Shown here piece after piece: positions 1 to 11,702 of a stretch of DNA of 64,000 bases (positions within the stretch are counted from its first letter, which is position 1; the number at the start of each line of letters is the position of its first letter). Origin of the DNA: Akebia trifoliata (Eukaryota > Streptophyta > Magnoliopsida > Ranunculales > Lardizabalaceae). Under the pieces are notes generated by a model, which made no database searches, was not told the origin of the DNA, and saw only the letters and a program-made list of their open reading frames with translations. The stretch lies in NCBI GenBank assembly GCA_017979445.1, contig JADQWC010000337.1, positions 1 through 64,000 of the forward strand, given 5' to 3'. The position numbers and the translations under genes were made by a program.

Positions 1-112
1 TTATTCACTAATTACTCAATGATCATTGACACCATATATCCGTGTTTAGTACAAGGGTGTACCTCAATCATCTTTGGTTAATTTAAAATCATACACTCAG
101 CGTATTGAACAA

Positions 113-220
113 ATGCGTCTCCTAGCTAGATATCAACCACCAAAATTCTAACAATTCGAAAGAAAGGGTAACCCGAAGCAACACGTTGCACACTTCGTAG
201 AGACATGCACCAATGTCTTT
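113..220 (+). pseudogene. Ty3/gypsy gag fragment
   Basis: One frame reads YQPPKF, a stop, QFERKG and then GNPKQHVAHFVETC. That is the conserved start of the capsid region of plant Tat/Athila-type gag polyproteins. The reading decays after about 215, and partly similar words recur at 235-262. It is a short remnant with an in-frame TAA. The parent element lies outside the window or has been destroyed. The lineage is inferred from the motif only. Confidence 0.6.
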
Positions 221-599
221 TTAGAATCATTCACTTGGTAACTCAAAGCAACACATTGCGAGGGAAAAATTGACCTTGATTTTGGCGATAATGTAGTAAC
301 TTCCAATAAGACAACAATCACATTTGGACAATTCGGTCCAGCACTTCTGATAGTTCTGTATACAATGTCTTCTTCTTCATCATCTCAAGGTTCAGAAATT
401 TAACTCCAATTGATTCCATTGAATATATTTTGAGGTTTAAGGCCCTGTTCTTTTCAGTTTCAGAAGTCAAAAAGCTAGATAAATGATGTTCGTTTGGACT
501 TTTTTGACTTCAATGGATTTCAATTGAAACCCAAAAGTAGCTCCTAAAAGAAGTCGTCCAAGAAGGACTTATTCAAAAGGTTTTTGTGGGAAGTCAAAA

Positions 600-1440
600 A
601 CGGTAAAATGGGGCAAGTGAGTTAAAAATGATACTTCATCTTTAATCAAATTTCCAATCAAACTTAACCGGAAAAAATGAAATAAGAGGACTAAAATACT
701 TTTCATCTTTACAAAAATACCTTTCAGGGGGATCAAAATACCGGGCATCTTTACTAAAATACCCAGCATCTTTACTTAAATAGGCTTTATCTTTAATCCA
801 ATTTTCAACTAAACTTACTTTAAAAAATAAAAGAGAATTATCAAAAAAGATCCTCATCTTCCAAAATATCTTTCATCTTTTTCAATTACGAAAATACCTT
901 CATCTTCCAAAATACCCTTCATTGTTATCAAAATACCTTCATCTTTAATCAAAATTTCAATCAAATTTAATCTTAAAAAATAAAAAGGAATTACTAAATA
1001 CCCTTTATCTTTACCAGTTATCAAAATACCTTTCATCTTTAATCGAATTTCCAACCAAACTTAACTTTAAAAATAAAAAGGGAATTACCAAAATACCTTC
1101 CTTTCATCTTTACCAATTATCAAAATACCTTCATCTTTAATCAAATTTTCAACCAAACTTAATCTTAAAAAATAAAATAAAATAATCAAAATACCTTCAT
1201 CTTTACCAAATTACCCTTCATCTTTAATCAAATTTTCAATCAAACTTAATCTTAAAAAATAAAATAAAATAATCAAAACCCCTTCATATTTAATCAAATT
1301 TTCAATCAAACTTAACCTTAAAAAATAAAAAGGAATTATCAAAATATCATTTATCTTTACTAAAATAGTTTTCATCTTTACTATCAAGATCAAAAGCAAT
1401 TCATCATCACTACTTTATTACCAAAACACCCTTCATCTTT
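600..1440. repeat. AT-rich minisatellite inside the hAT-like element
   Basis: Irregular units of about 65-100 bp repeat words such as CTTCATCTTTAATCAAATTT, CAATCAAACTTAA and CTTAAAAAATAAAA. Unit length varies because the CTTCATCTTTA segment is itself repeated a different number of times. The minus-strand open frames here (lysine-, isoleucine- and aspartate-rich) follow from the repeat and are not genes. Confidence 0.8.
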
Positions 1441-1611
1441 ATATGGATATTGGATTGTGTATTAGACATGTATTTTCTTTATCATATGTTCATTTTTAAG
1501 AGGAGATGCTACAAATTTCGATAGAATTATAAAATTTATAAATTTATTAAATTGAAAATAATTATTTTTATAATTTTTAATATAAATTATTATATATATA
1601 TATATATATAT

Positions 1612-1964
1612 GGGGAAATGTTCACCAACAAACATTTTGGCAAAACATGGGTTAGAGGTTTTGGAATGGGCTGATTTTTGGTGAGGATGATCTCTACGGT
1701 GAGGAGATCATCATCACCAAAAATCAGCCCATTCCAAAACTTCCAACCCCATCAAAAATAGTTTACAAAAAATGGACGGTCCACGGTTTTTCAACCTGTA
1801 AACTGGGGCTAGAAACTTTGGAATGGGCTGATTTTTGGTGAGGATGATCTCCTCACCGTAGAGATCATCCTCACCAAAAATCAGCCCATTCCAAAACCTC
1901 TAACCCCTGTTCTGAAAAATGTTTTGCCAAAATGTTTGTCAAAATGTTTGTTGCTGAACGGGAA

Positions 1965-1966
<2 letters not shown>
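1612..1966. mobile_element. TA-flanked hairpin MITE 1
   Basis: It starts GGGGAAATGTTCACC and ends TGCTGAACGGGAATC, with (TA)n on both sides. The two internal palindromes and the spacer of the family are present. About 12 bp of the left terminal region (the second CAAAACAT word) is missing. It sits in the hAT-like element of copy A and is absent from copy B. Confidence 0.85.
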
Positions 1967-1995
<29 letters not shown>

Positions 1996-1997
<2 letters not shown>

Positions 1998-2370
1998 GTC
2001 CCGTTCAGCAACAAACATTTTGACAAACATTTTGGCAAAACATTTTTCAAAACATGGGTTAGAGGTCTTGGAATGGGCTGATTTTTGGTGAGGATGATCT
2101 CTACGGTGAGGAGATCATCCTCCCCAAAAATCAGCCAATTCCAAAACTTCTAGCCCCAGTTTACAAGTTGAAAAATCGTGGACCGTCCATATTTTGTAAA
2201 TCAGTTTTGATGGGGTTAGAAGTTTTGGAATGGGCTGATTTTTGGTGGTGATGATCTCCTCGCCGTAGAGATCATCCTCACCAAAAATCAGCCCATTCCA
2301 AAACCTCTAACCTATGTTTTGAAAAATGTTTTGCCAAAATGTTTGTCAAAATGTTTGTTGCTGAACATTT

Positions 2371-2373
<3 letters not shown>
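1996..2373. mobile_element. TA-flanked hairpin MITE 2
   Basis: Full-length member with CAGCAACAAACATTTTG-type ends. The left end is the GGGTCCCGTTC form, while the right end reads (inverted) GGGAAATGTTC. The two outermost 10-mers therefore differ although the next 30 bp match. The right flank is a TA tract of about 56 bp, the longest in the window. Confidence 0.9.
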
Positions 2374-2429
<56 letters not shown>

Positions 2430-2435
<6 letters not shown>

Positions 2436-2806
2436 CGTTCAAGGGCAAACTTTTTAGCAAACTTTTTGGCAAAACATTTTTCAAAACATTGGTTAGAGGT
2501 TTTGGAATGGGCTGATTTTTGGTGAGGATGATCTCTACAGTGAGTAGATCATCCTCACCAAAAATCAGCCCATTCCAAAACTTCTAACCCATGTTTACCA
2601 GTTGAAAAATCATGGACCGTCCATTTTTTGTAAACTGTTTTTGATGGGGTTAGAAGTTTTGGAATGGGCTGATTTTTGGTGATGATGATCTCCTCACCAT
2701 AGAGATCATCCTCACCAAAAATCAGCCCATTCCAAAACCTCTAACTCATGTTTTGAAAAATGTTTTGCCAAAAAGTTTGCTAAAAAGTTGGCCATTGAAC
2801 GCCCCC
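2430..2806. mobile_element. TA-flanked hairpin MITE 3
   Basis: Subfamily with GGGTAGCGTTCAAGGGCAAA on the left and TTGAACGCCCCC on the right. The terminal words are AAACTTTTTAGC in place of AAACATTTTGGC. The internal palindromes are the same as in its neighbours. Confidence 0.9.
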
Positions 2807-5455
2807 ATATATATATATATATATATATATATTTGTGTTGTAATTATATATTTAGTAAGGTATTCTACTCATTTTTTGTGTATTATCAACATTAAGGGTA
2901 TTCTAATCATTCTATTCGAATCCAATAATAAAAAGTTATCAAACGAAAATCAATTTTTGGCTTATATACTCTTATAACGAACAAGCTTCTACTAGATGTG
3001 ACTTTTCAGGCTCTGGACTTCTACTTCTTCTAGAAGCCAGCTTCTGGAGCTGGAGCCGACTTCTATAAAGAATAGACCCTTAGATTTTAAAAACTACTAT
3101 TTTGAAGATAAGTGGTATAGAAAAGAGATGTGCAATTGGTTAGCTACAAAAATTTATTTTTATTTACTTATATTTTTAGATAAAACTAGGTTCTAAAAGA
3201 CTTGTACTCGACTTCCAACAATATTAGAAAAAGAAAAAAAGACATCAAATATAAATATTTTGAATTTGACACACTAACTTAAAGAGAAATACAATGTTTT
3301 GGGTGGGAATGAAGTGTAAAATTGGGTTGGTACAACATAAAATCATAATAAATGCTGTGATTGAAAGTGATTTAAGTCATTTTAGTAAATATATACAATT
3401 CTTTTTTTACTTTTGAAAAATCTGAACATGAACAGTTACTATCATTTATGCTTTTATCAACTTTTATCACTTATTGTGACCATAGATGATTGTAAAAATA
3501 ATGGGCTCAGATGAGAAAAGAATTCTCCTAAAACTATTCATCTAACTCTGATTAAGGATTGATTGATTGGACTATTTTTTGGTGCATAGGTAGACCCATG
3601 TAAGGTTTAAATTATTTAGAATCCTTTAAATACATTAAATCTATTAAATATTTAAAATATTATTTTAAAACTTGACTCAAATCTCCATTGAATTGATAAA
3701 ACTTGGAAACTTGCGAGTTGAATAAAATTATATTAATATTATGAATATTTAAGATATTTTATAATAAATCAAAATATATTTTCGATTCTGCACAAAAATT
3801 ATTTTATATAACCTAATAACTTGATTAAGGTTTTGAGTTTACTTGGTACATTTTTAGTTGACTCAACTAAGTTAGTTAACTCTCAACGTTGGTTCCAAAT
3901 CATTACAAAATCCAATCAAGTTGATAGCAATCTATAGAACTTGATTGTTTGTGTCAACTCGATTAAAATTTTAGTGATTTGGGCCCAAATTGTGTGCAAT
4001 CAACTTGCTGAGTCAACTTGAAAATGCATTTAATAAGGTAAAAAAATTGCATCTAGTTATTTGGTTATCTACAATTAATATTTCTTGTGGAGAAAAGAAA
4101 ATATTTTATTTATTTTAAATCTTAAAATTATATTTTAATTTTCATAAAACTAGTATAATTTTATTTGAGTCCACTTTTGATTTTTCAAGTTGATACGATT
4201 TGGTGGGGTCTAAGTAGTTTAGACCTCACAACGGTTGACCTACTCATTCCAAATCAGTTGGATGATTTTGATAATCATTATCATCGTTGCATCATGGGAA
4301 GGGAAGATGATTAGTTTTGACAAGAAAAATTAAAAGTTTTTTTTTTTTTGTTGTTGTTGTTGTTGTCATTAAATCATTTTTCTTTAATCTATAAGAGAAG
4401 ACCAAGGCCAAGGGGTTAGTTTGTAATTAATTTTAAAATATATGGGTACGTCAAATAATCAATAAACTATGAAAGGGCCAATTGACACACAGTTTGTAAA
4501 CTTTTAATGGTGCTGTCAAAAGATTAGTTCAAGGATTATGTAAAATAATGCTTTAAGGGGTACTTGAGAGTCTGCATTTTTTGTGAGAGGATCTTTAGGT
4601 ACATATTTTCAATAAATTAGTCTTTTCAGTCATTTTTCCATTAATAATTGAGTGCTGATAATTTGACTGACTTTTGGTGGACAAACTTGATGCACGTTGA
4701 TGTGAAAGTACATAACTTATAAAAAAAATTAAAAAAAAAAAAAAAAAAAGAGTTTCTCTCTCCTACTTATAGTGAAAAATAAAAAAACTTTTAGATCTAA
4801 ACACCTTGTGACATTCAAAATCATGATCCGATGAAATGAGGTTGAAGAGGGTAAATTTATACGAACTTTAAAAAAAAAAAAAATTTTACTGTTGAATTTT
4901 ATTTTTAAATGTGAGTACTCGATAGCCGTCCGTTTTATACACCATGGATCAAGTTGGAAAAATAATTGTTTTTAATTTTGTTTTTATTTTTTAAATATGA
5001 ATATTTTTATGAATTCTAGATGTCTCAGTTGATGGATTGTCAAATGTGATAGTCAATGTGGGCCCAATAATATTTTTTAAGATTTAAAATCTAAAAATAA
5101 ATAAATATGTGGACAGAGAGCGTATAAGAGAGAAATTTTTTATTTATTTATTTTTAATAAGTTATGTGCTTCTACGTCAACGTGCGTCAAGTCCGAAATA
5201 TTATCAGCCCTCTTAATAATTTAAGAAAAACTTTTCTGCACATCACGATAGAGCTCCATATGGATTAATTTTGTCAAAGATAAACTACTTGAGGTGGAAG
5301 CGTGAGGTTTGGTTGGAAAGACTTTAGGTATAGGTTTCAACTCTATCATGCAAAAGAAAAAACTCAAATTTAAATTATTAATTTTGTTAAATTTTTTTAT
5401 CTATGAATCAGTTCACCTGACATGTGGCATATAGAAAATAATGAAAAAAGAAAAA

Positions 5456-6060
5456 AAAGAAGAGACATTGAGTTGGGTTTATGACTAATTTTAAAATATT
5501 TGACCTAGACTCCAATTTTTATTTCTTTTTGTTTGAGTCACGAAGAATGCACATGATTTTTGGAATGCGACTAATGTGGCAAGGGCACAGAGCCATAGAT
5601 CATTTTCTTCGGGATACACAAGAAAAATATCTAGGATTCTGTACCCTTACCACGTCAACCGCGTATCACACACCGCGTGCATTCATTACTATTCTTTTTT
5701 ATTTATTGGACTAGAATGTTGATTACGTCTAAAAATCAAGAATTTACTTGGATAAGTCAATTAAATAAAAAAACAAAGGTGGGATCATAGTTCTATAACT
5801 TAAAAGCTGGACTCGTCTAAAATGTTGATTGGGTGATGTTGAAAACTCATCATATGAGTTAAATGAGTCAAATAGAAATATATTAAATATAAAAATATTT
5901 AAAATATTTTTTAATATTTCAAAATAAATAAAATATATTTTTGTTCCACAAAAATCTTATGTATAATGATTGAGTTTCTGACGTACATGACTCAGATGCA
6001 TTTTAAGGTTGACTCGGCTGAGTTGAAAAATTGACTCGAATTGGTTCCATTGAATTTTGG
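5456..6060. other. Intergenic, weak similarity to block Z
   Basis: No gene is seen. About 5800-6060 is a diverged relative of the start of Z (words TTAAATAT, AAAATATT, GACTC and TTGACTC in the same order). A 77-codon open frame at 5481-5714 has no recognisable domain and lies in AT-rich DNA, so I do not call it. Confidence 0.4.
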
Positions 6061-6062
6061 GG

Positions 6063-6555
6063 TTGAGATTTTAAAGCATAGAAAAGAGATGTGCAGTTGG
6101 TTAGCCTACACAAATTCTATATTTATATTTTTAGATAAAACTAGGGTCTAAAATGACTTGTATTAGACTACGAGCAATATTAGAAAAAGAAAAAATATCA
6201 AATATAAATATTTTGAATTTGACATATCCAACCAAAAGAGAAATACAATGTTTTGGGTAGGAATGAACTTTAAAGCCGGGACTGTGATTGCTAGTAATTT
6301 AGGTCATTTTAGTAAATAAATACAATTCTTTTGGACTTTTGAAAATTCTGAACATGAATAATTATTATCGTTTATGCTTTTCTAAACTTTAATCACTTAT
6401 TGTAACCATGTATGACTGTAAAAATAATGGAGTTAAATGAGAGAAGAATTCTCCTAAATTAGATAAAATTATGCAAAGAAAGATGATAGAATTTGATCCT
6501 AGAAATAATAATAAAGGAGAAAGATTTGTCAAGGTTAATTAAATATGACATATGT
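6063..6555. repeat. Third copy of block Y, without the hAT-like element
   Basis: It matches 3085-3530 and 11262-11760: AGAAAAGAGATGTGCA, AAAATATCAAATATAAATAT and AATACAATGTTTTGGGT occur in the same order. On its left it runs directly into sequence resembling the left flank of the hAT-like element (TTCCATTGAAT, then GAGATTTTAAAG). It therefore looks like a pre-insertion allele of that site. Confidence 0.6.
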
Positions 6556-6559
6556 GTAA

Positions 6560-7316
6560 AGATATAAAAAATTTATATTAACCCTTAAATTTTTTTAAAA
6601 TTATAAATAACTTATTTTTTCTTTATAAAATATAAAAGAGAGTTTATAAGAACTACTAATGGGCTTTATACCTAAATTGAGTCCGTTTGTTAAAAAATAA
6701 AATTACCTTTTATGGTGTGGACTTAAATTTTGATAAAATCTATTAGTCCTTCCCTTGTCCAAGTGATAGATATCAGGTTGTGAGCCCACATAAGCAAAAC
6801 CCACTAAATGGGTTTGATAAATCATTAAACAACTTGATCTTGGGTCTTATAGCTATAAAGATGGACAAACCCACTAAAAAGCTTTTATAACTATTTGAAT
6901 TGGGAAGAGACTATTTTGACCTTTAGATCATTTTACTGAAATCCTTTAAATTTGGTGTAAAATTGAAAAGTCACCCTTACCTAATTTTATAAATAACAAA
7001 GCCTAAACATTTAGAAAATGTCCCTAAATCACTTTCTCTCATAATACAGAAACTCTTTATCTAAAAACAGAAGAACTTCTAAAGTACTCTTTCAGAGATA
7101 AATCAAAGTTCTTCAAGAAAGACTTGAATTCTGATTTAAGAAAATATCAAGTCCAAAAGTCATTCTCCAAAAGTTTTATTCTCAATCAATCATGCACGAA
7201 GCCTAGAAAGAAGAAAACTATCTCGTACCAGACTACCAACAATATCAAATTCAATAAAATCATATTCTATCTTGTTTCATGAATCACGAGGTAGATTCGT
7301 AAATTTGTTGTTGACA
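6560..7316 (+). mobile_element. LTR-like 3' part (Tat/Ogre-type Ty3/gypsy)
   Basis: The sequence ends TTGTTGACA and is followed by a Tat-type primer-binding site. A TATA-like word, TATAAATAAC, lies near 6980 and a pyrimidine-rich, A-rich leader follows. No 5' terminus was fixed and no second LTR was found, so this is a truncated relic. The left boundary is approximate. Confidence 0.45.
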
Positions 7317-7320
7317 AATT

Positions 7321-7338
7321 TTTGGCACGTCCGATGGG
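7321..7338 (+). promoter_or_regulatory. Primer-binding site of a Tat-like retrotransposon
   Basis: TTTGGCACGTCCGATGGG closely resembles the TTGGCACGCCCGGTGGG primer-binding region seen just inside the 5' LTR of plant Tat/Ogre-type elements. It lies 4 bp after the CA that would end the LTR. Confidence 0.55.
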
Positions 7339-7397
7339 ATCTTCTCAACCTCTCATATCTCAATCAACATTAACAACACAAAAAAAAAAAAAAATTG

Positions 7398-7937
7398 ATG
7401 GCTTCCAACGATAACAACATCATCATAACTACTATCACGGACAAAAAGAAGAATATCTCACCTTAAGTTCTGAATCAACTCTAGTTGTTAGCCGCGATGT
7501 TCTTGTAATGTGGACTACGAGAAAAGCTGGTGGCTCCCACATGGTAGAGCTTCTCCATCTCACCGCAAGAAGCACATCTTCAAAACTACGCTTCCAACAA
7601 AGAAGACGTAGGCTAATATTGAAGTAGAAAACTCATTGGACTCTGTATCTAATGCACACTCTAATAAGGGGTCATCTGGATCTCTGTCTATGACTTTTCT
7701 ATCGTAGGATCATACATTTGTTAGGGTCACAATAATGATCAATTTGTTAGAGACATGCCACAATGTTAAATGTACAAGGAAATGTGTTTTAATAAGAGGT
7801 GGCCCTTTCAAGTTTGGATGCATATTTGAGATACCCCTATATTATAAAATTGATGACATGCCCCTTGACCATAGTCTTCTTTTACAAACTAAAGAATAAT
7901 TATATAAATGACCCAAAAGTCACTATTTTTTCTTCCC
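7398..7937 (+). pseudogene. Decayed 5' leader and gag start of the Tat-like element
   Basis: An ATG at 7398 opens a frame beginning MASNDNN, which stops within about 30 codons. The following 450 bp hold no open frame of note. The region ends flush with block Z copy B at 7938, where the retroelement is cut off. Confidence 0.35.
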
Positions 7938-10001
7938 AAAACTATTCATCTAAATCTCATTGAGGATTGATTGATTGGACTATTTTTTGGTGCATAGGTA
8001 GACCGATGTAAGGTTTAAATTATTTAGAATCTTTTAAATACATTAAATCTATTAAATATTTAAAATATTATTTTAAAACTTGACTCAAATCTCTCCATTG
8101 AATTGAATTAACTTGGAAACTTTGTGAGTTGAATAAAATTATATTAATATTATGAATATTTAAGATATTTTATAATATATGAAAATATATTTTCGATTCT
8201 GCACAAAAATTATTTTACATAACCAAATAACTTGATTAAGTTTTTGAGTTTACTTGGTACATTTTTTAGCTGACTCAACTAAGTTAACTCTCAACGTTGG
8301 TTCCAAATCATTACAAAATCCAATCAAGTTGATCTATAGAACTTGATTGTTTGTGTCAACTCGATTAGAATTTTAGTGATTTGGGCCCAAATCGTGTGCA
8401 ATCAACTTGCTGAGTCAACTGGAAAATGCATTTAATAAGGTAAAAAATTGGATCTACTTATTTGGTTATATTTCTTGTGGAGAAAAGAAATATTTTATTT
8501 ATTTTAAATCTTAAAATTATATTTTAATTTTCATAAAACTAGTATAATTTTATTTGAGTCCACTTGTGATTTTTCAAGTTGATACGATTTGGTGGGGTCT
8601 AACTAGTTTAGACCTCACAACGGTCGACCTACTCGTTCCAAATCAGTTGGATGATTTTGATAATCATTATCATCCTTGCATCATGAGAAGGGAAGATGAT
8701 TAGTTTTGACAAGAAAAATTAAAAGTTTTTTTTTTTTTTTTTTGTTGTTGTTGTCATTAAATCATTTTTCTTTAATCTATAAGAGAAGACCAAGGCCAAG
8801 GGGTTAGTTTGTAATTAATTTTAAAATATATGGGTACGACAAATAATCAATAAAATGTGAAAGGGCCAATTGACACACAGTTTGTAAACTTTTAAAGGTG
8901 CTGTCAAAAGATTAGTTCAAGGATTATGTAAAATAATGCTTTAAGGGGTCCTTGAGAGTCTGCATTTTTTGTGAGAGGATCTTTAGGTACATATTTTCAA
9001 TAAATTAGCCTTTTCAGTTATTTTTCCATTAATAATTGAGTGCTGATAATTTGACTGATTGGTGGACAAACTTGATGCACGTTGATGTGGAAGTACATAA
9101 CTTATAAACAAAATTAAAAGGAAGAAAAAAAGAGTTTCTCTCTCCTGCTTATAGTAAAAAAAAAAAAAAAACTTTTAGATTTGAACATCTTATGACATTC
9201 AAAATCATGATCCGATGAAATGGGGTTGAAGAGGGTAAAATTATACGAACTTTAAAAAAAAAGTTAGGTTTTACTGTTGAATTTTATTTTTAAATGTGAG
9301 TGCTCGATAGCTGTCCGTTTTAACCACCATGGATCAAGTTGAAAAAATAATTGTTTTTAATTTTGTTTTTAATTTTCAAATATGAATATTTTCATGAAAT
9401 CTTGATGTCTCTGTTGTTGGATTGTCAATGTGATAGTCAATGTGGGCCCAACAATCTTTTTTAAGATTTAAAATAAAAAAATAAATAAATATGTGGACAG
9501 AGAACATATAAGAGAGTAATTTTCTTTTTATTTATTTTTATAAGTTATGTGCTTCTACGTCAACGTGAGTCAAATCTAAAATATTATCAACCCTCTTAAT
9601 AATTTAAGGAAAACTTTTCTCCATGTCACGATGGAGTTCCATATGGATTAGTTTTGTCAAAGATAAACTATTTGAGGTGGAAGCGTAAGGTTTGGTTGGA
9701 AAGACTTCAGGTATAGGTTTCAACTCTATCATGCAAAAGAGAAAACTCAAATTTAAATTATTAATTTTGTTAAATTTTTTTATGTATGAATCAGTTCACC
9801 TGACACGTGGCATATAAGAAAAAAGAAAAAAAGCTATATACAATGGCGATAATGTAGTTGCTTCCAATGTGATAACAGTCACATTTGGATCATTCGGTCC
9901 AATACTTTTGATGGTTCTGTATACAATGTCTTCTTCATCATCATCTTAAGGTTCAGAAATTTAACTCCAATTGATTCTATTGAATATATTTTGAGGTTTA
10001 A

Positions 10002-11255
10002 GGTCCTGTTCTTTTCAGTTTCAGAAGTCAAAAAGTTAGATAAATAATGTTCGTTTGGGTTTTTATTAACTCCAATGGATTTCAATTAAAACCTAAAAGT
10101 AGCTCCTAAAAGAAATCGTCCAAGAGGGTTTCTTCAAAAGATTTTTGTAGGAAGCCAAAAACATAAAATGATTCAAGTGTAGTTACTAAAATACCCTTCA
10201 TCTTTAATCAAATTTCTAACCAAACTTAACCTTAAAAAATGAAATGAGATTACTAAAATATTTTTCATCTTTACTAAAATACCTTTCATTTTTATCAAAA
10301 TACCTTTCATCTTTACCAAAATACCCTTCATCTTTATTTAAATATCCTTTATCTTTAATCCAATTTTCAACTAAACTTAACCTTAAAAAATAAAAGAGAA
10401 ATACCAAAATACCCTTCATCTTTAATCAAAATTTCAACCAAACTTAACATTAAAAAATAAAAAAGAATTACTAAATACCCTTTATTTTTACCAGTTACCA
10501 AAATACCTTTCATCTTTAATCAAATTTTCAATCAAACTTAACTTTAAAAATAAAAGGGAATTACCAAAATACCTTCCCTTCATCTTTACCAATTATCAAA
10601 ATACTCTTCATCTTTAATCAAATTTTGGACCAAACTTAATCTTAAAAAATAAAATAAAATTATCAAAATACCCTTCATTTTTATCAAATTACCCTTTATC
10701 TTTAATCAAATTTTCAATCAAACTTAACCTTAAAAAATAAAAAAAATTATCAAAATACCATTTATCTTTACTAAAATACTCTTCATCTTTACTACCAAGA
10801 CCAAAGCAATTCATCATCACTACTTTATTATCAAAACATCCTTCATCTTTATGTGGATATTGGATTGTGTATTATACATATATTTTCTTTATCATATGTT
10901 CATTTTTAAGAGGAGATGCTGCCGAAATTTCAATAGAATTAGAAAATTTATAAATTTATTAAATTGAAAATTAATTTTTATAAATTTTTAATATAAATTA
11001 TATATATATATAGTGTAATTATATATTTATTAAGGTATTCTGCTCATTTTTTGTGTGTATTTTCAACATTAAGGGTATTCTGATCATTTTACCAGATCCA
11101 ACAATAAAAAGTTGACAAACGAACATCAATTTTTAGCTTATATGCTCCTATAACGAACAAGCTTCTACTAGATGTGACTTTTCAGGATCTAGACTTCTAC
11201 TTTTTCTAGAAGCCAGCTTCTGAAGCTGGAACTGACTTCTATAAAGAATAGACCC
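10002..11255. mobile_element. hAT-like non-autonomous element B
   Basis: The same element as at 441-3079, uninterrupted and about 1.25 kb long. It begins GGTCCTGTTCTTTTCAG and ends AAAGAATAGACCC. It carries the minisatellite at about 10180-10860 and no coding capacity. Confidence 0.5.
10180..10860. repeat. AT-rich minisatellite, copy B
   Basis: Counterpart of 600-1440 with fewer units. The CTTCATCTTTA and CTTAAAAAATAAAA words alternate irregularly. No genes. Confidence 0.75.
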
Positions 11256-11702
11256 TTAGATTTTAAAACCATATTTTGAAAATAAGTGGTATAGAACAGA
11301 GGTGTGCAATGGTTAGCTACAAAATTTATCTTTATCTACTTATATTTTTAGATAAAACCAGGATCTAAAAGACTTGTACTAGACTTCCAACAATATTAGA
11401 AAAGGAAAAAAAGATATTAAATATAAATATTTTGAATTTGGCATACTAACTTAAAGAGAAATACAATGTTTTGGGTGGGAATGAAGTGTAAAGCTGGGTT
11501 GGTGCAACATAAAATCATAATAAATACTGTGGTTGCAAGTGATTTAAGTTATTTTAGTAAATATATACAATTCTTTTTTACTTTTGAAAATTCTGAACAT
11601 GAACAGTTACTATTATTATGCTTTTATCAACTTTTATCACTTATTTTAACCATATATGATTGTAAAAATAATGGCTCAGATGAGAAAAGAATTCTCCTAA
11701 AT

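Larger units (their letters stand above)
441..3079. mobile_element. hAT-like non-autonomous element A (interrupted by MITEs)
   Basis: The left end GGCCCTGTTCTTTTCAG and the right end (reverse complement GGGTCTATTCTTTATAG) form imperfect terminal inverted repeats. AGAAGTC words lie just inside both ends. The flanks GAGGTTTAA and TAGATTTTAA look like a decayed 8-9-bp target duplication. A related sequence at about 6050-6110 lacks the element and reads GAGATTTTAAAG across the site. Without the MITEs the element is about 1.4 kb, and most of its interior is a minisatellite. The superfamily is inferred from TIR style and duplication length. Confidence 0.5.
284..5455. repeat. Large duplicated block, copy A (order X-Y-Z)
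   Basis: Three sub-blocks recur in the same orientation at 7938-11702. X (284-1590) matches 9845-10998, Y (2835-3530) matches about 11010-11702, and Z (3531-5455) matches 7938-9832. Copy A has the order X-Y-Z and copy B has Z-X-Y, as expected from neighbouring units of a tandem arrangement. Identity is high by eye, with small indels mostly in homopolymers. Copy A is interrupted by a MITE cluster (1612-2806) that copy B lacks. No convincing gene is seen in either copy. Part of Z (around 4885-5080) also recurs near 27690-27850, so Z contains a dispersed repeat. Confidence 0.8.
7938..11702. repeat. Large duplicated block, copy B (order Z-X-Y)
   Basis: Second direct copy of the block at 284-5455. 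X and Y are contiguous here, joined by a short TATATATATATA at about 11000-11011. The same joint in copy A holds three MITEs, which makes this the empty site. Poly-T and GTT runs near 8727-8752 are of different length from copy A (4340-4367). Confidence 0.8.

Noticed and set aside
569..1399. Several minus-strand open frames of 60-70 codons with KDEGILI/KMKGIL words
   Set aside because: They are translations of the minisatellite, repeat with its period and show no start-context or domain.
2278..2977. Open frames containing YIYIYIYI at MITE borders (also near 28.6, 30.2, 31.3, 54.9, 55.2 and 56.1 kb)
   Set aside because: YI repeats are translated (TA)n and the rest is MITE palindrome. No selection for coding is plausible.
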